This document shows positions 1 through 8,894 of a stretch of DNA of 64,000 nt, one piece after another. Positions within the stretch are counted from its first letter, which is position 1; every line of letters begins with the position of its first letter. Both the position numbers and the translations under genes were made by a program. The notes under the pieces were generated by a model. It did not search any database, had not been told where the DNA came from, and saw only the letters and a program-made list of their open reading frames with translations. The stretch is taken from contig NZ_VNIP01000001.1 of assembly GCF_008370325.1 (NCBI RefSeq), forward strand, positions 124,001 through 188,000, read 5' to 3'. The stretch comes from Martinezella tropici. GTDB lineage: Bacteria > Pseudomonadota > Alphaproteobacteria > Rhizobiales > Rhizobiaceae.

Positions 1-351
1 GCCAAGCGGTACGGCGGCGAGGACGGAGAGCAGGATGGCAAGAGCGGCGAGCGGCAGGGTGACCACAAGCCGCTCGGCAATCAGGCCGGCAACCGGTACG
101 CCATATGTATAGGATCTGCCGAGATCGCCCGTCAGCGCGCCGGCAAGCCACTGCCCGTAGCGGATGATCAAAGGTTGATCGAGGCCCATCTCATGCCGAA
201 GCGCCGTCAGTGTTTCCGGTGTCGCCGAAGTGCCGAGCGTGATGGCGGCCGGGTCGCCCGGCAGCAGCGCCATGACGGCAAAGACCAGCAGCGAGACTGC
301 GATCAGCGTCAGGATCAGTCCGAAAATCCGGCGGGTGAGCAATACGATCAT
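1..351 (-). CDS. Oligopeptide/dipeptide ABC transporter permease, DppB-like (partial, runs off window)
   Basis: The minus strand is open from an ATG at 351 to base 1, giving 117 residues of the amino-terminal part. It begins MIVLLTRRIFGLILTLIAVS, one hydrophobic helix, and continues with the conserved periplasmic loop containing LLPGDPA and a motif of the form MGLDQP. It then enters a second hydrophobic segment before the window edge. This is the usual start of DppB/OppB inner-membrane permeases, which form the channel for peptides delivered by a family 5 binding protein. It lies 87 bases downstream of the binding-protein gene at 439-1968 on the same strand, so the two are probably one operon. 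The exact substrate cannot be read from the sequence. The carboxyl end, with the EAA loop, is outside the window. Confidence 0.85.
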   Translation of the reverse strand, partial: MIVLLTRRIFGLILTLIAVSLLVFAVMALLPGDPAAITLGTSATPETLTALRHEMGLDQPLIIRYGQWLAGALTGDLGRSYTYGVPVAGLIAERLVVTLPLAALAILLSVLAAVPLG

Positions 352-438
352 AGCATGTCCGTGGCCGATCAAGCCGGCATCGAAATGATTTGCGGCGGGC
401 GAAGCGATCCGCCCATCCGCGCCTGCAGGCAAAAGAGC

Positions 439-1968
439 TCAATCTTCCCAGGAGACGTTGGTCAGCACGTTCGAAGGGATCGGCTCGTTCTCCCAGAGAC
501 CCTTCAGCTTCCTGTCCCAGACGCCGAGCTTCGGCATGACGAAGAGGAAGAGGGCCGGCACATCCTCGGCAAGAATGCTCTGCGCCTCTCCATAGAGCTT
601 GTTCTGCTCGGCGGGATCGGCGGTGAGCTGGATCTTCTTCATCAGCGCATTGAAATCGGGGTTCTTGTAGTTGAAGTAATAGGGATCGCGCGAATAGATA
701 TCGATATCGAGCGGTTCGGCATGGGCAACGATGGTCATGTCGTAGTTGTGGCCGCTGAAGACGTCCTGCACCCATTTCGCCGGGAATTCCGTCGGCTCGA
801 TATTCATCGTCACGCCGATATCGGCAAACATTGCCTGCATCACCTGGGTGCTGCGCGGCGCATAGGCCATTTGCGGCGTCTTGATGGTGAAGGTGAAGCC
901 GTTCGGGTAGCCGGCTTCGGCCAGCAGCGCCTTCGCCTTGGCGGCATCGTAGGGCAGCGTGCCGGTCAGATCCTTGTAGCCGGGATCGTTCGGCGTGTAG
1001 TGGCTGCCGATCGCCGTGCCGAGACCCGACCATGCGCCTTCGATGATCGTCTTGCGGTCGAGCGCCATCATCAGCGCCTGGCGCACGCGCTTGTCGTCGA
1101 AGGGCTTGCGCGTGTTGTTCATGCCGGCCACGACCTTGAGCTCGGTATTGCCGATCTTGGTCGTCAGCCTGGTATCACCCTCGAAGGAGTTCATGAGCTC
1201 AGGCGCGGCGAATTCCGGAAAGGCATCGACATCGCCGGCCTTGAGTGCGGCGGCCTCCGCCTGCGGATCGGCGATAAAGCGGAAGGTCACCTTCTCCAGC
1301 TTCACGTCGACCGATTTGTTCCAGTAATCGGGATTCTTGACGAGGTCGACATGGTCACCCTTCGTCCAGGAGGAGAATTTGAACGGGCCGGTGCCGACGG
1401 GCGCTGTCTTGTCGTTGGCGGAGGATTTCGGTCCGACCATGACGGAGCTCGGCCAGCCGAGCCAATAGAGCAGGCTGCCGGTCGGCGAGGAAAGATGCAG
1501 CACCAGCGTTTCCGCATCCGGCGTGTCGATCGAGGCGATGGTTGCAAAGAAGCGCTTCTGCGGATTGACGGATTGGGCGCCGCGAGCCCGGTCAAGCGTG
1601 AATTTGGCGGCCGCCGAATCGAAGGTTTGGCCGTCATGGAATTTCACGCCGGTCTGCAACTTGAACGCATAGGTCAGCCCATCGGGCGAAATCTCCCAGC
1701 TCTTGGCAAGCTGCGGCACGATCTTGCCGTTTTGGTCGATGGCAACCAGCCCTTCGAAGATATTCTGCCAGGTGACCTGGCCGATCGCGACCGGGGCGGC
1801 GATCGTCGGATCGAGCCCTGTCGGCTCGACGCTCATGCCGAGATTGAGCGTCGTCTTCGCGGCTTCGGCGGGGGTCAGCCCCATCAGTAGCAGGCCGGCA
1901 GAAACTGTAGCACCAAAGGCAAGCCGGCGCGCGACGTCGCCCAGCCTCGGGCGTGAAAACTTCGTCAT
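439..1968 (-). CDS. ABC transporter substrate-binding protein, family 5 (peptide type)
   Basis: This 509-residue protein is a periplasmic solute-binding protein of the DppA/OppA class. Residues 1-37 form a signal peptide with a basic start, a hydrophobic core and an AEAA cleavage region. The mature part has the family pattern: an early GMSVEPTGLDP stretch, NIFEGLVAIDQNGKIVPQLA, then an AKSWE strand, and a GTGPFKF segment near the middle. The ATG at 1968 is chosen because AAGGGA lies 8 bases upstream; an upstream in-frame ATG at 2013 has no such site and would bury the signal peptide. It sits between the P1 peptidase and the DppB-like permease on the same strand. The ligand is probably a peptide or peptide-like compound, which is inference from family and neighbours. 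Confidence 0.9.
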   Translation of the reverse strand: MTKFSRPRLGDVARRLAFGATVSAGLLLMGLTPAEAAKTTLNLGMSVEPTGLDPTIAAPVAIGQVTWQNIFEGLVAIDQNGKIVPQLAKSWEISPDGLTYAFKLQTGVKFHDGQTFDSAAAKFTLDRARGAQSVNPQKRFFATIASIDTPDAETLVLHLSSPTGSLLYWLGWPSSVMVGPKSSANDKTAPVGTGPFKFSSWTKGDHVDLVKNPDYWNKSVDVKLEKVTFRFIADPQAEAAALKAGDVDAFPEFAAPELMNSFEGDTRLTTKIGNTELKVVAGMNNTRKPFDDKRVRQALMMALDRKTIIEGAWSGLGTAIGSHYTPNDPGYKDLTGTLPYDAAKAKALLAEAGYPNGFTFTIKTPQMAYAPRSTQVMQAMFADIGVTMNIEPTEFPAKWVQDVFSGHNYDMTIVAHAEPLDIDIYSRDPYYFNYKNPDFNALMKKIQLTADPAEQNKLYGEAQSILAEDVPALFLFVMPKLGVWDRKLKGLWENEPIPSNVLTNVSWED

Positions 1969-2093
1969 CTTTGTTCCCTTGCATTGTCCGCGAGCTCGGC
2001 TTTCCTCCGACACACGGCCTTTTTCATGATAGTGTCATCTCGCACACGCACACACAATTCCGAAAATTTGTGCTTATGCGGTGAGATCTGTTG

Positions 2094-3083
2094 TTACCAG
2101 CCGAAACGATCCCGCCATGCGTGCTGCCCACCCTCGATCGGCAATGCCGTTGCCTCGTAGACGCCGCGGGCGATCGCGCGCGCCATCACGATAGTGGCGA
2201 GGTGGCAGAGTTCCATGAAGCTTGGCATGTCGTCACGGGCGTGCTTGCCGGTGGAGGCTGCAAACACGGTATCGCCATCGAGCGGCAGATGCGTCGGCAA
2301 AAGCGCGCGGGCAAATCCGTCGTGAGCGCAGATAGACAGGCGATGCGCTTCCGCCTTGGTCAGTTGGGCGTCGGTGACGATGGCGCCGATGGTCGTGGCA
2401 GTGATGTTGGTGCCCTTTAAACGCAGGCGTGAATCGATTACCTGCGGCATGCCGAGGCCGCCGAATTCGCCGTTCTCCTCGAAGGGCGCCGCCCAGAAAT
2501 GCGGGCCGTCGCCGATGGTGGCAGTTCCAAGCGCATTAACTGCGACGATGGCGGCGATCCTGTATCCCTTGCTGCTGACGGCGCTTGCCGAGCCGAGCCC
2601 GCCCTTTACCGTTGCCGTCGTGGCACCGGTTCCCGCGCCGACAGTGCCGAGCCCGAAGGAGCCCTTGTTCGCTGCCTTGAAGGCTGCGTAGCCGAGATCG
2701 CGATAGGGCGAGTGTAGCCCCCAATCCTTCTTGCCGCCATTGATGAGATCGAACAGGATCGCCTGCGGCACGATCGGCACCAGCGCATCGCCGACCTTGA
2801 GGCCGCGGCCGATGTCCCTTAAGCCCGCCTGCACGCCGCCGGCGGCATCGAGCCCGAAGGCCGAGCCGCCGGAAAGCACGAGCCCATCCACCGTACCCAC
2901 CGTCATTGCGGGATCCAGCAATGCCACATCCCGCCCGCCCGGCGCGCCGCCGAGAACGGTGCAGGATGCAACGGCCGGCTCATCGAAGATGATGGCGGTG
3001 ACGCCGGAGCCGAGGGCAAGATCGGTGGCGTGACCGACGGCGACGCCTTCGACATCGGTCAGAAGATTGAGATGATCAGCCAA
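2094..3083 (-). CDS. P1 family peptidase (DmpA/NylC-like, S58)
   Basis: This 329-residue protein belongs to the self-cleaving N-terminal-nucleophile peptidases that include the L-aminopeptidase DmpA and nylon oligomer hydrolase NylC. Visible family blocks are GHATD (residues 17-21), VLSGGSAFGLDAAGGV (69-84), a glycine-rich GTVGAGTGAT (146-155) and ATTIGAIVTDA (229-239), where Thr230 or Thr231 would be the nucleophile released by autocleavage. The start is a TTG at 3083, supported by AAGGA 9 bases upstream. It lies 125 bases upstream of the peptide-type binding protein, which fits a role in processing imported peptides or amides. The residue before the Thr-Thr pair is Ala, whereas the characterised NylC cuts between Asn and Thr, so self-processing is not certain. 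Confidence 0.85.
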   Translation of the reverse strand: MADHLNLLTDVEGVAVGHATDLALGSGVTAIIFDEPAVASCTVLGGAPGGRDVALLDPAMTVGTVDGLVLSGGSAFGLDAAGGVQAGLRDIGRGLKVGDALVPIVPQAILFDLINGGKKDWGLHSPYRDLGYAAFKAANKGSFGLGTVGAGTGATTATVKGGLGSASAVSSKGYRIAAIVAVNALGTATIGDGPHFWAAPFEENGEFGGLGMPQVIDSRLRLKGTNITATTIGAIVTDAQLTKAEAHRLSICAHDGFARALLPTHLPLDGDTVFAASTGKHARDDMPSFMELCHLATIVMARAIARGVYEATALPIEGGQHAWRDRFGW

Positions 3084-3181
3084 TGAAAAATCCTTCGCCG
3101 TTTCGAGCGCGAGGTCGTCATGGCGATAGGACCGTAAAGAGGGGGAAAAGACAAGATGGGTTTGCGGGCGCCGGGGCCGCG

Positions 3182-3339
3182 CCTATGGTTCGAGGCTTCG
3201 GCTTTCAGCCTGCGCACCTCACCATGAGAGCGGAGAGAATGCGGCGAATCGACGGAGTGTCGACGAGCGGGCTTAGTGCGAAAGACCAGCCCTCATGGAG
3301 AGGAGGCCTGCAAGGCCGTCTCGAACCACGAGGGCGGGT
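3182..3339. repeat. Palindromic mosaic repeat, two inverted arms
   Basis: Two related arms lie in opposite orientation. The left arm (about 3182-3230) reads CTATGGTTCGAGGC then CACCTCACCATGAG. The right arm (3290-3339) reads CCCTCATGGAGAGGAGG then CGTCTCGAACCACGAGGG. The reverse complement of the right arm aligns with the left arm over most of its length. Within each arm a short GC-rich hairpin separates the two conserved blocks. This resembles dispersed intergenic repeats of Rhizobium, a resemblance recalled rather than searched. A 15-base piece of the right arm, ACCACGAGGGCGGGT, recurs at 23558-23572 between two convergent genes. Confidence 0.6.
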
Positions 3340-3375
3340 AATTGAATTGGGTAAAAGCGTAGGCGAGCCGATCCA

Positions 3376-3570
3376 TCAAACATGGATTGGCTTGGCTTGT
3401 TGGCGGGAGAGGAGATCGCGGATCGCAAGCTTCACTTCGTCCGCGTTTCTGAAACGCTGCTCGTCCAGATCATGGACATGGTATTTGACAGCGATGAACT
3501 TGAGCCGATCCTGGTCGGGAACGACGATGCCGACGGGAACGCCGGCGTATTCGATAACTTGCTTCTTCAT
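3376..3570 (-). CDS. Small hypothetical protein (64 aa)
   Basis: This 64-residue acidic to neutral protein starts MKKQVIEYAGVPVGIVVP and contains an FIAVKYHVHDLDEQRF segment, giving two beta-strand-like stretches and a helical, charged end. There is no signal peptide or membrane segment. The ATG at 3570 is chosen over one 21 bases further upstream because GGGAG lies 7 bases before it. Its strand, ribosome site and coding character support a real gene. I know no function; it resembles small conserved hypothetical proteins of Rhizobiaceae. It stands alone between a repeat and a long gene-free stretch. Confidence 0.6.
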   Translation of the reverse strand: MKKQVIEYAGVPVGIVVPDQDRLKFIAVKYHVHDLDEQRFRNADEVKLAIRDLLSRQQAKPIHV

Positions 3571-4082
3571 AAATAGACTCCCACTGCGCACTCACGCGCA
3601 GATATGGCGAATTGACTGTTTGATTCCGGTAGGGAGGACGAACGTCACATTCGACAGCGCGGGCGGGAGAGTGCGCCCGAGCGGTCATTGCCAAGCACGG
3701 ACCGCCGAAGGATCGAAGCGATGACTTTAGTATTCAGCATGTCACTTCCTCAGTTGGCGTTGTACTTGCTGGAGCTCCGATGACGGAGCACCGCGATTGG
3801 GTGAACTATTATCTACTGTATTAGTGGATAATAGCGATTTCATCTTCAGAAACATATTCCGAAAGATGTCAAAATATCGACGATCAGGAAAATAAAATTC
3901 CGAGCCTGGCGGGTTGCGGGGAAGGTTGTGTTAAATGCCTTCGCATTGCTACCCGTGTCGGTATGGCTCGCCGATCACCGACAGACAGATAGGAACTGGC
4001 GCGAGATTCGACAATGCCCCTGCGGCATTAAAATTCGTGCGCCGCTAAAACACCTCAATGGTTAACGGCGCTCCAGGGCGTA
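3571..4082. other. Gene-free stretch of about 510 bases, AT-richer in the middle
   Basis: I see no convincing coding region here on either strand. The stretch separates the small protein at 3376-3570 from the end of the large fusion gene, both on the minus strand. From about 3800 to 3900 it is clearly richer in A and T than its surroundings. Its only clear structure is the palindrome at 3806-3834. A promoter for the small minus-strand gene is expected here but cannot be pinned down. Confidence 0.4.
3806..3834. promoter_or_regulatory. 29-base imperfect palindrome
   Basis: Two 12-base arms, CTATTATCTACT and AGTGGATAATAG, face each other across GTATT. Eleven of twelve positions pair, and the outer eight are perfect. 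No run of T follows on either strand, so a terminator is unlikely. An operator for a dimeric regulator, or a DNA hairpin, is possible. It lies about 235 bases upstream of the small minus-strand gene that starts at 3570. Confidence 0.4.
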
Positions 4083-7010
4083 TCAAAAACCGTCCGCGAG
4101 CGCCGTCTCCAGGGCTTTCACGAAGAAATCGGCGCTCTCCGGCGCAAGGCAGAGCGGCGGTTTGATCTTCAACACATTCAGGTGATCGCCGGTCGGCTGC
4201 ATGATGACCCCAAGGTCGAGCAGGCGTTCGCAGATCGCAGCCGTCTCTTCCGTGGCCGGCGCCAGTGTCTCCCGGTCGCGGACGAATTCCACACCGAGAT
4301 ATAGCCCCGTGCCATGGACGGCGCCGATCAGCGGGAAACGATCCATCAAAGCGATCAGCCCCGCCTTCAGCCGGTCGCCGATGACACGGGCGTTTTCCTG
4401 CAGGTTCTCGTCCTTGAGGACATCGAGAACGGTCAGGCCGACGACGCAGCTGACCGGACTGCCGCCGGCGGAGGAGAAGAAATAGCCTTCCTTCTCCAGC
4501 GAATCGGCAATCTCTCGACGGGTAATGACGGCGCCGAGCGGATGGCCGTTGCCCATGCCCTTGGCAATGGTGATGATATCAGGCACGACGCCTTGCGTTT
4601 CGAAGCCCCAGAAGTGCTCGCCGAGCCGCCCGTAGCCAACCTGTACTTCGTCGGCAATGCAAAGACCGCCGCGTTGTCGGACGGCGTCATAGACGCCGGC
4701 AAGATAGCCATGCGGCAATGCGACACCACCGGCATTGCCGTAGACCGATTCCGCGACGAAGCCGGCGAGGCCGTCGCCCTTATCGTCGATGGCTTTCAGT
4801 TTCGCCTCGACGTCGTTGAGGTAGCCTTGCGCAGAATCGGGGCCGCGGAATGGGCCGCGATAGGTATTGGGCGACAGGACGGGATGCACCCAGTCCGGCC
4901 GTGTCGTCAGCGCCCGCGGATTGTCGGCAATCGAGGTGGAGACGGCGTCGCTCGCGACAGTCCAGCCGTGATAGGCCTCCAGCAGGCAAAGCATGTTCCT
5001 CTTGGCCGTGTGCGCCCAGGCAAGGCGGATCGCGAGATCGTTTGCTTCCGAGCCGCTGTTGACGAGGAAGACGCAGTCAAGCCCTTCCGGAGCGAGCGTC
5101 GCCAGCCGCTCCGAAAATTCGGCGACGGCGGCATAATGGAAACGGGAGTTGGTGTTGAGCCGCGACCACTGCTGCGCGATCGCCTCCGTCAGCCGCGGAT
5201 GAGCATGGCCAAGGATCGTCACGTTGTTGACCATGTCAAGGTAGCAGCGCCCCTGCGTGTCGAACAGGAATTCGCGCCAGCCGCGTTCGATCTGCGGCGG
5301 CAGCTCGTAATAGTGCTTCTGCGGTTTGGCGAAGCGGGCATTGCGCAATGACAGCAGCGCGGATGCATCCGGTCTCGGCGCTTCGCAGGCGGCGTTGAGA
5401 AGGGCCGCGGGCGAAGGGCAGATCGCCGACCAGCCGTCCGCCTGATCCGCTGCCGCAAAAAGCGGCGGTACGAGATTGGGCACGCGGCAAAGCTGCACGC
5501 GCAATCCTCCGATCGCCGAACCCTCGCTGCCGATCGTGCCGACTGTCGCGCCTTGTTCGACAGCCGCTCCATCCTCGAGAGTGCTTTCGACGCCGTCCAG
5601 ATGAAGGCTCATGTCTTCGCCGGCGAGCACGAGGTGGTGCCCCTGCCGTTGCAGAAGGCCGGAAAAGGGGGCCGCAACTGTAGCGCCGGCCGGCAGGCAG
5701 ATATCGCAATGCAGGGCGAAATTCTGCGGCGGCGCCATGTTGAGCGGAGCGGCGAGGGACAGGCGGAATTCGCCATAGCGGGTTGCGGCTGTGCCTGATG
5801 TCATTGCCGTCTGGGCAAGTAGCCGCCAATCCATGTCGGGCTTTTGCCAGTTGCCGTCGGCGAAATCCGACCCGGTGACGGAAAGATCGATCGCGGCGAT
5901 CTGCGATGGATCGATGTCGGGCAGCAGCGGCGACCAGCTTTCCATGGCGATCGGGGCGACGCCGAAGCCGATCGTCCGTAGGATTGCGGCCTCCATCACG
6001 TCAGGCTGTGCCCCGGTCGCGACATCGAAAATCTCGCGTTCGAAATCCAGGTTGCCGCGCACATAGTCATTGTCCGGGTCGATGGCGAGCTGCTGTTCGG
6101 TGCTGGCGGCTAGGATGACGGCGCGCGCGACGATCAGCGGCCACAGCGCCTTGGCCTCGACCTCTTCCAGCGGGTAGATGGCATGGTAGGCCTTGATGGC
6201 TGGAAGGATATGGAAGGGATTGCCTTCCGCATGATGCAACAGCGATGCGCAGGTCACGGCAAGATCGCCCACCAGCCAGCCCTGAATGATGTCGCCGAAA
6301 TCGATGACGCCATCGGGCACAAGCTGCCCATGTGCATCGGGATGGCTGACGACATTGTCGTCGGTGACGTCATGATGCACGGGCTGGACGCGTAGATCGC
6401 CTGCAAGCGGCTGGATGCGCTTGACGGCGGCCACCATCGCCTTGGCGATGCGGTCGCGCGCTTCATGGTCCGTAATGGCCGACAGGAGCTGAACCGCCAC
6501 GGGTCCTGCGCGGCGCAGATCCCACTGCAGGCTTCGGTGAAGGCCGGGATGATCGAAATCGGCGAGATCGCGGGCAAGCCGGGCCGAGAGCGCGCCGAGC
6601 CCGGCGGCTGAAGCCGGCGGCAGATGCTTGCGCCGCGTCAGCGTCTGGCCGGGGAGAAAGCCGAGCAGCCGGACGAGGTAATCCTGCTCTCGGAGGGTGA
6701 TGGTCAGGATGTCGCGGCCGTTCAGCGCCGGCACGATCTCGGGCACGCGCGGGGAATCCGGTTTGGCATGCAGGTGGCGGATAGCGGCATTCTGCGCCTC
6801 AAGCTCGACCAGCTCATATTCAGCCCGGCAAATCTTCAGCACATAGGCATTGTCGCCGGCATCGATACGGTAGTTGCGATCCTGCTGGCTGCCGAGCTCC
6901 GTCAGTGCCCCGCTCAAGCCGTAATGCGCATACAGGATTTCCGCTGCTTCCTCGGGCGTCACGTCCGGTCTCGGCAGTTGCATACGATTCACAAGCGCGG
7001 CGTCGGCCAT
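4083..7010 (-). CDS. Fusion: APH-type kinase, M23-like middle domain, class III aminotransferase-fold phospho-lyase
   Basis: The protein has 975 residues and three parts. Residues about 25-330 are an aminoglycoside-phosphotransferase-type kinase, with the catalytic HxDxxxxN loop as H212, D214, N219 and the metal motif IDFGD at 236-240. Residues about 430-515 resemble the beta-barrel of M23 peptidase or lipoyl-like domains (CLPAGATVAAPFSG, then DGAAVEQGATVGTIG), but I see no full set of metal ligands. Residues about 555-975 are a fold-type I PLP enzyme, with NSGSEAND at 651-658, ADEVQ at 786-790 and the PLP lysine K817 in TIAKGMGNG. Separate human proteins of these two end families phosphorylate hydroxylysine and then eliminate phosphate from phosphohydroxylysine or phosphoethanolamine. 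The fusion therefore suggests phosphorylation and elimination of an amino alcohol. The substrate is unknown. ATG at 7010 has a GGGGGGA ribosome site. Confidence 0.85.
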   Translation of the reverse strand: MADAALVNRMQLPRPDVTPEEAAEILYAHYGLSGALTELGSQQDRNYRIDAGDNAYVLKICRAEYELVELEAQNAAIRHLHAKPDSPRVPEIVPALNGRDILTITLREQDYLVRLLGFLPGQTLTRRKHLPPASAAGLGALSARLARDLADFDHPGLHRSLQWDLRRAGPVAVQLLSAITDHEARDRIAKAMVAAVKRIQPLAGDLRVQPVHHDVTDDNVVSHPDAHGQLVPDGVIDFGDIIQGWLVGDLAVTCASLLHHAEGNPFHILPAIKAYHAIYPLEEVEAKALWPLIVARAVILAASTEQQLAIDPDNDYVRGNLDFEREIFDVATGAQPDVMEAAILRTIGFGVAPIAMESWSPLLPDIDPSQIAAIDLSVTGSDFADGNWQKPDMDWRLLAQTAMTSGTAATRYGEFRLSLAAPLNMAPPQNFALHCDICLPAGATVAAPFSGLLQRQGHHLVLAGEDMSLHLDGVESTLEDGAAVEQGATVGTIGSEGSAIGGLRVQLCRVPNLVPPLFAAADQADGWSAICPSPAALLNAACEAPRPDASALLSLRNARFAKPQKHYYELPPQIERGWREFLFDTQGRCYLDMVNNVTILGHAHPRLTEAIAQQWSRLNTNSRFHYAAVAEFSERLATLAPEGLDCVFLVNSGSEANDLAIRLAWAHTAKRNMLCLLEAYHGWTVASDAVSTSIADNPRALTTRPDWVHPVLSPNTYRGPFRGPDSAQGYLNDVEAKLKAIDDKGDGLAGFVAESVYGNAGGVALPHGYLAGVYDAVRQRGGLCIADEVQVGYGRLGEHFWGFETQGVVPDIITIAKGMGNGHPLGAVITRREIADSLEKEGYFFSSAGGSPVSCVVGLTVLDVLKDENLQENARVIGDRLKAGLIALMDRFPLIGAVHGTGLYLGVEFVRDRETLAPATEETAAICERLLDLGVIMQPTGDHLNVLKIKPPLCLAPESADFFVKALETALADGF

Positions 7011-7145
7011 GGCATCCCCCCGGACGGTTCATTTGCATCGACACTAAACCATTCCATCTTAAAGAAAATTACCCAAAACAGATAGGGTGGTCGCGCAATG
7101 AGCGGAAAGATAGGCCGCCGAATGCAGCCGGCCAGGCATGATCGC

Positions 7146-7697
7146 CTACTCGACCTCGATGGAATAGCTGCAACCGGCGAGCGTCTTGCCCGGATGAGCC
7201 TCATCGGTCGAGACGTTCAATGAGATGCGGGTGTGAAGCACGGTGTCGGAATTTTCCTGCTGGTCCTTGCGCGACAGGATTTCCTTTTCACCGAGGAACT
7301 TGTTCGGCCGGTCGACAGCAGCCGTCACGCCGAGCTGTTTCGCCAGGGCATGCGGATCGGCTTCGTCGAGCACGGCGAGCGGCCCGGTGGAGGCGAAGGC
7401 AATCCTGCTCGTCTGCCGTCCGAAGACGGTCAAGGGTGCTGAAAGCTGGAATTCCCGCAGAAAGGGATTGTCTGACGGCAGTTCGCTGATGCCGAATAGC
7501 TTCATGGCCTTGGCGCTTTCCGGCCCGGTCAGCCATAGGGCGAATTCGTTGTAGCTCGGCACGTCATAGGTCGTGCATTCGATCAGCTTGGCGAGATCGA
7601 TCTTGGAGGGGTCCTGCTCTTCGGTCGCAGCATGAGATGCCGGAGCCCACAGGAGGAACGCCGCCAGCAGCAGCGTTCCATTGCGATGGAATGACAT
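7146..7697 (-). CDS. Secreted hypothetical protein
   Basis: This 183-residue protein has a clear signal peptide: a basic MSFHRNG start, a hydrophobic core LLLAAFLLWAP and an ASHA cleavage site near residue 23. The mature part begins TEEQDPSKIDLAKLIECTTYDVPSYNEFALWL and later contains one more Cys near the end, so a single disulfide is possible. I recognise no named domain. The ATG at 7697 is preceded by AGGAGAGG, which decides the start against a much longer open frame. It is on the same strand as purU with a gap of 100 bases. A periplasmic location is the only role that can be inferred. Confidence 0.75.
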   Translation of the reverse strand: MSFHRNGTLLLAAFLLWAPASHAATEEQDPSKIDLAKLIECTTYDVPSYNEFALWLTGPESAKAMKLFGISELPSDNPFLREFQLSAPLTVFGRQTSRIAFASTGPLAVLDEADPHALAKQLGVTAAVDRPNKFLGEKEILSRKDQQENSDTVLHTRISLNVSTDEAHPGKTLAGCSYSIEVE

Positions 7698-7797
7698 GTC
7701 CTCTCCTTGATCTCCGGGACGATTCGATACCGGCGGTATCAAATCGTGCTTCGGGGCAAAAAGAAAAGGGAGCCAGCTGCGATTGCGCGCTCGCGCC

Positions 7798-8682
7798 TCA
7801 CCCCATGCGCTCGGATGCATAGGATCCCGGGCTTGCCGGGAAGACGACGGTGCGGTTGCCGTTGAGGAAGGTGCGGAAGTGGATATGCGCATGGATGGCG
7901 CGGGCCAGCACCTGGCTCTCCACGTCGCGGCCGATCGAGACGTAATCGTCGGCCGATTGTGCATGCGTGATGCGCGCCGTGTCCTGCTCGATGATCGGAC
8001 CCTCGTCGAGATCGGCCGTCACATAATGCGCTGTCGCGCCGATCAGCTTCACGCCGCGCTCATAGGCCTGCTTGTAAGGGTTGGCGCCCTTGAAGGACGG
8101 CAGGAAGGAATGGTGGATGTTGATGATGCGGCCCGACATCTTCCGGCACAGCGCATCCGACAGAACCTGCATGTAGCGGGCGAGCACGACGAGCTCGGTG
8201 CCGGTCTGTTCGACCAGATCCAGGAGCTGGGCTTCGGCCTGCGGCTTGTTGTCCTTCGTCACCTTGATGTGGTGGAAGGGGATGTCGTGATTGACGACGA
8301 CCTTCTGGTAATCGAAATGGTTGGAGACGACGCCGACGATGTCGATCGGCAAGGCACCGATCTTCCAGCGATAGAGCAGATCGTTGAGGCAATGGCCGAA
8401 GCGCGAGACCATGAGCAGCACCTTCATGCGCTTCTTGGCATCGTGGATTTCTGAAACCATGGCGAACTTCTCGGCGATCGGCTTGAAGCCTTCGGCGAGT
8501 GCCGGTCCGCCGACGCCTTCTTCGGAGATGAAGGAGACGCGCATGAAGAACATGCCGGTATCGAGATCGTCGAACTGGCTGGAATCGACGATGTTGCAGC
8601 CCTGCTCGGCCAGGTAATTCGAGATCGCCGCGACGATCCCCCGCGTCGACTTGCACGTCACTGTCAATACATAGCTCGTCAT
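7798..8682 (-). CDS. purU: Formyltetrahydrofolate deformylase
   Basis: This 294-residue enzyme hydrolyses 10-formyltetrahydrofolate to formate and tetrahydrofolate, balancing one-carbon pools in the cytoplasm. Residues 1-80 form an ACT-type domain (LTVTCKSTRGIVAAISNYLA). The rest is a formyltransferase-type domain with the catalytic Asn188 and His190 in NIHHSFLPSF and the Asp pair at 224 and 226 in ADLDEGP. Length and layout match PurU. The ATG at 8682 is chosen because GAGGGAAG lies just upstream; a longer frame to 8775 adds residues not seen in the family. It is followed by a secreted hypothetical protein and preceded, 212 bases away, by the acyltransferase of the polysaccharide cluster. 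Confidence 0.95.
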   Translation of the reverse strand: MTSYVLTVTCKSTRGIVAAISNYLAEQGCNIVDSSQFDDLDTGMFFMRVSFISEEGVGGPALAEGFKPIAEKFAMVSEIHDAKKRMKVLLMVSRFGHCLNDLLYRWKIGALPIDIVGVVSNHFDYQKVVVNHDIPFHHIKVTKDNKPQAEAQLLDLVEQTGTELVVLARYMQVLSDALCRKMSGRIINIHHSFLPSFKGANPYKQAYERGVKLIGATAHYVTADLDEGPIIEQDTARITHAQSADDYVSIGRDVESQVLARAIHAHIHFRTFLNGNRTVVFPASPGSYASERMG

Positions 8683-8894
8683 GTCTCTTCCCTCGTAAAG
8701 CGGCTTAATCTTCGCCCGCTCGCTTATCGCAATCGGCCGGCAGGGAAAAGTGTCCCCGATCCGAACGTGGGGCAAAGCTTATGACAGGCGGCGGAAAATT
8801 CCGTTCCCATTGCGCCGTCCAGCCGCGTATCCCCGTCGTCCCGAGAGAAGACGGCGCGAATCTCATAGGGAGCGCGAATTTGATAGGACGATAG

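Noticed and set aside
175..1890. Long plus-strand frame opposite the binding-protein gene
   Set aside because: It is an antisense shadow of a high-GC gene; the minus strand has a signal peptide and family blocks.
3083..3724. Plus-strand frame of 213 residues
   Set aside because: It runs across the mosaic repeat and the antisense of the small minus-strand gene, is rich in Arg and Gly and has no family pattern.
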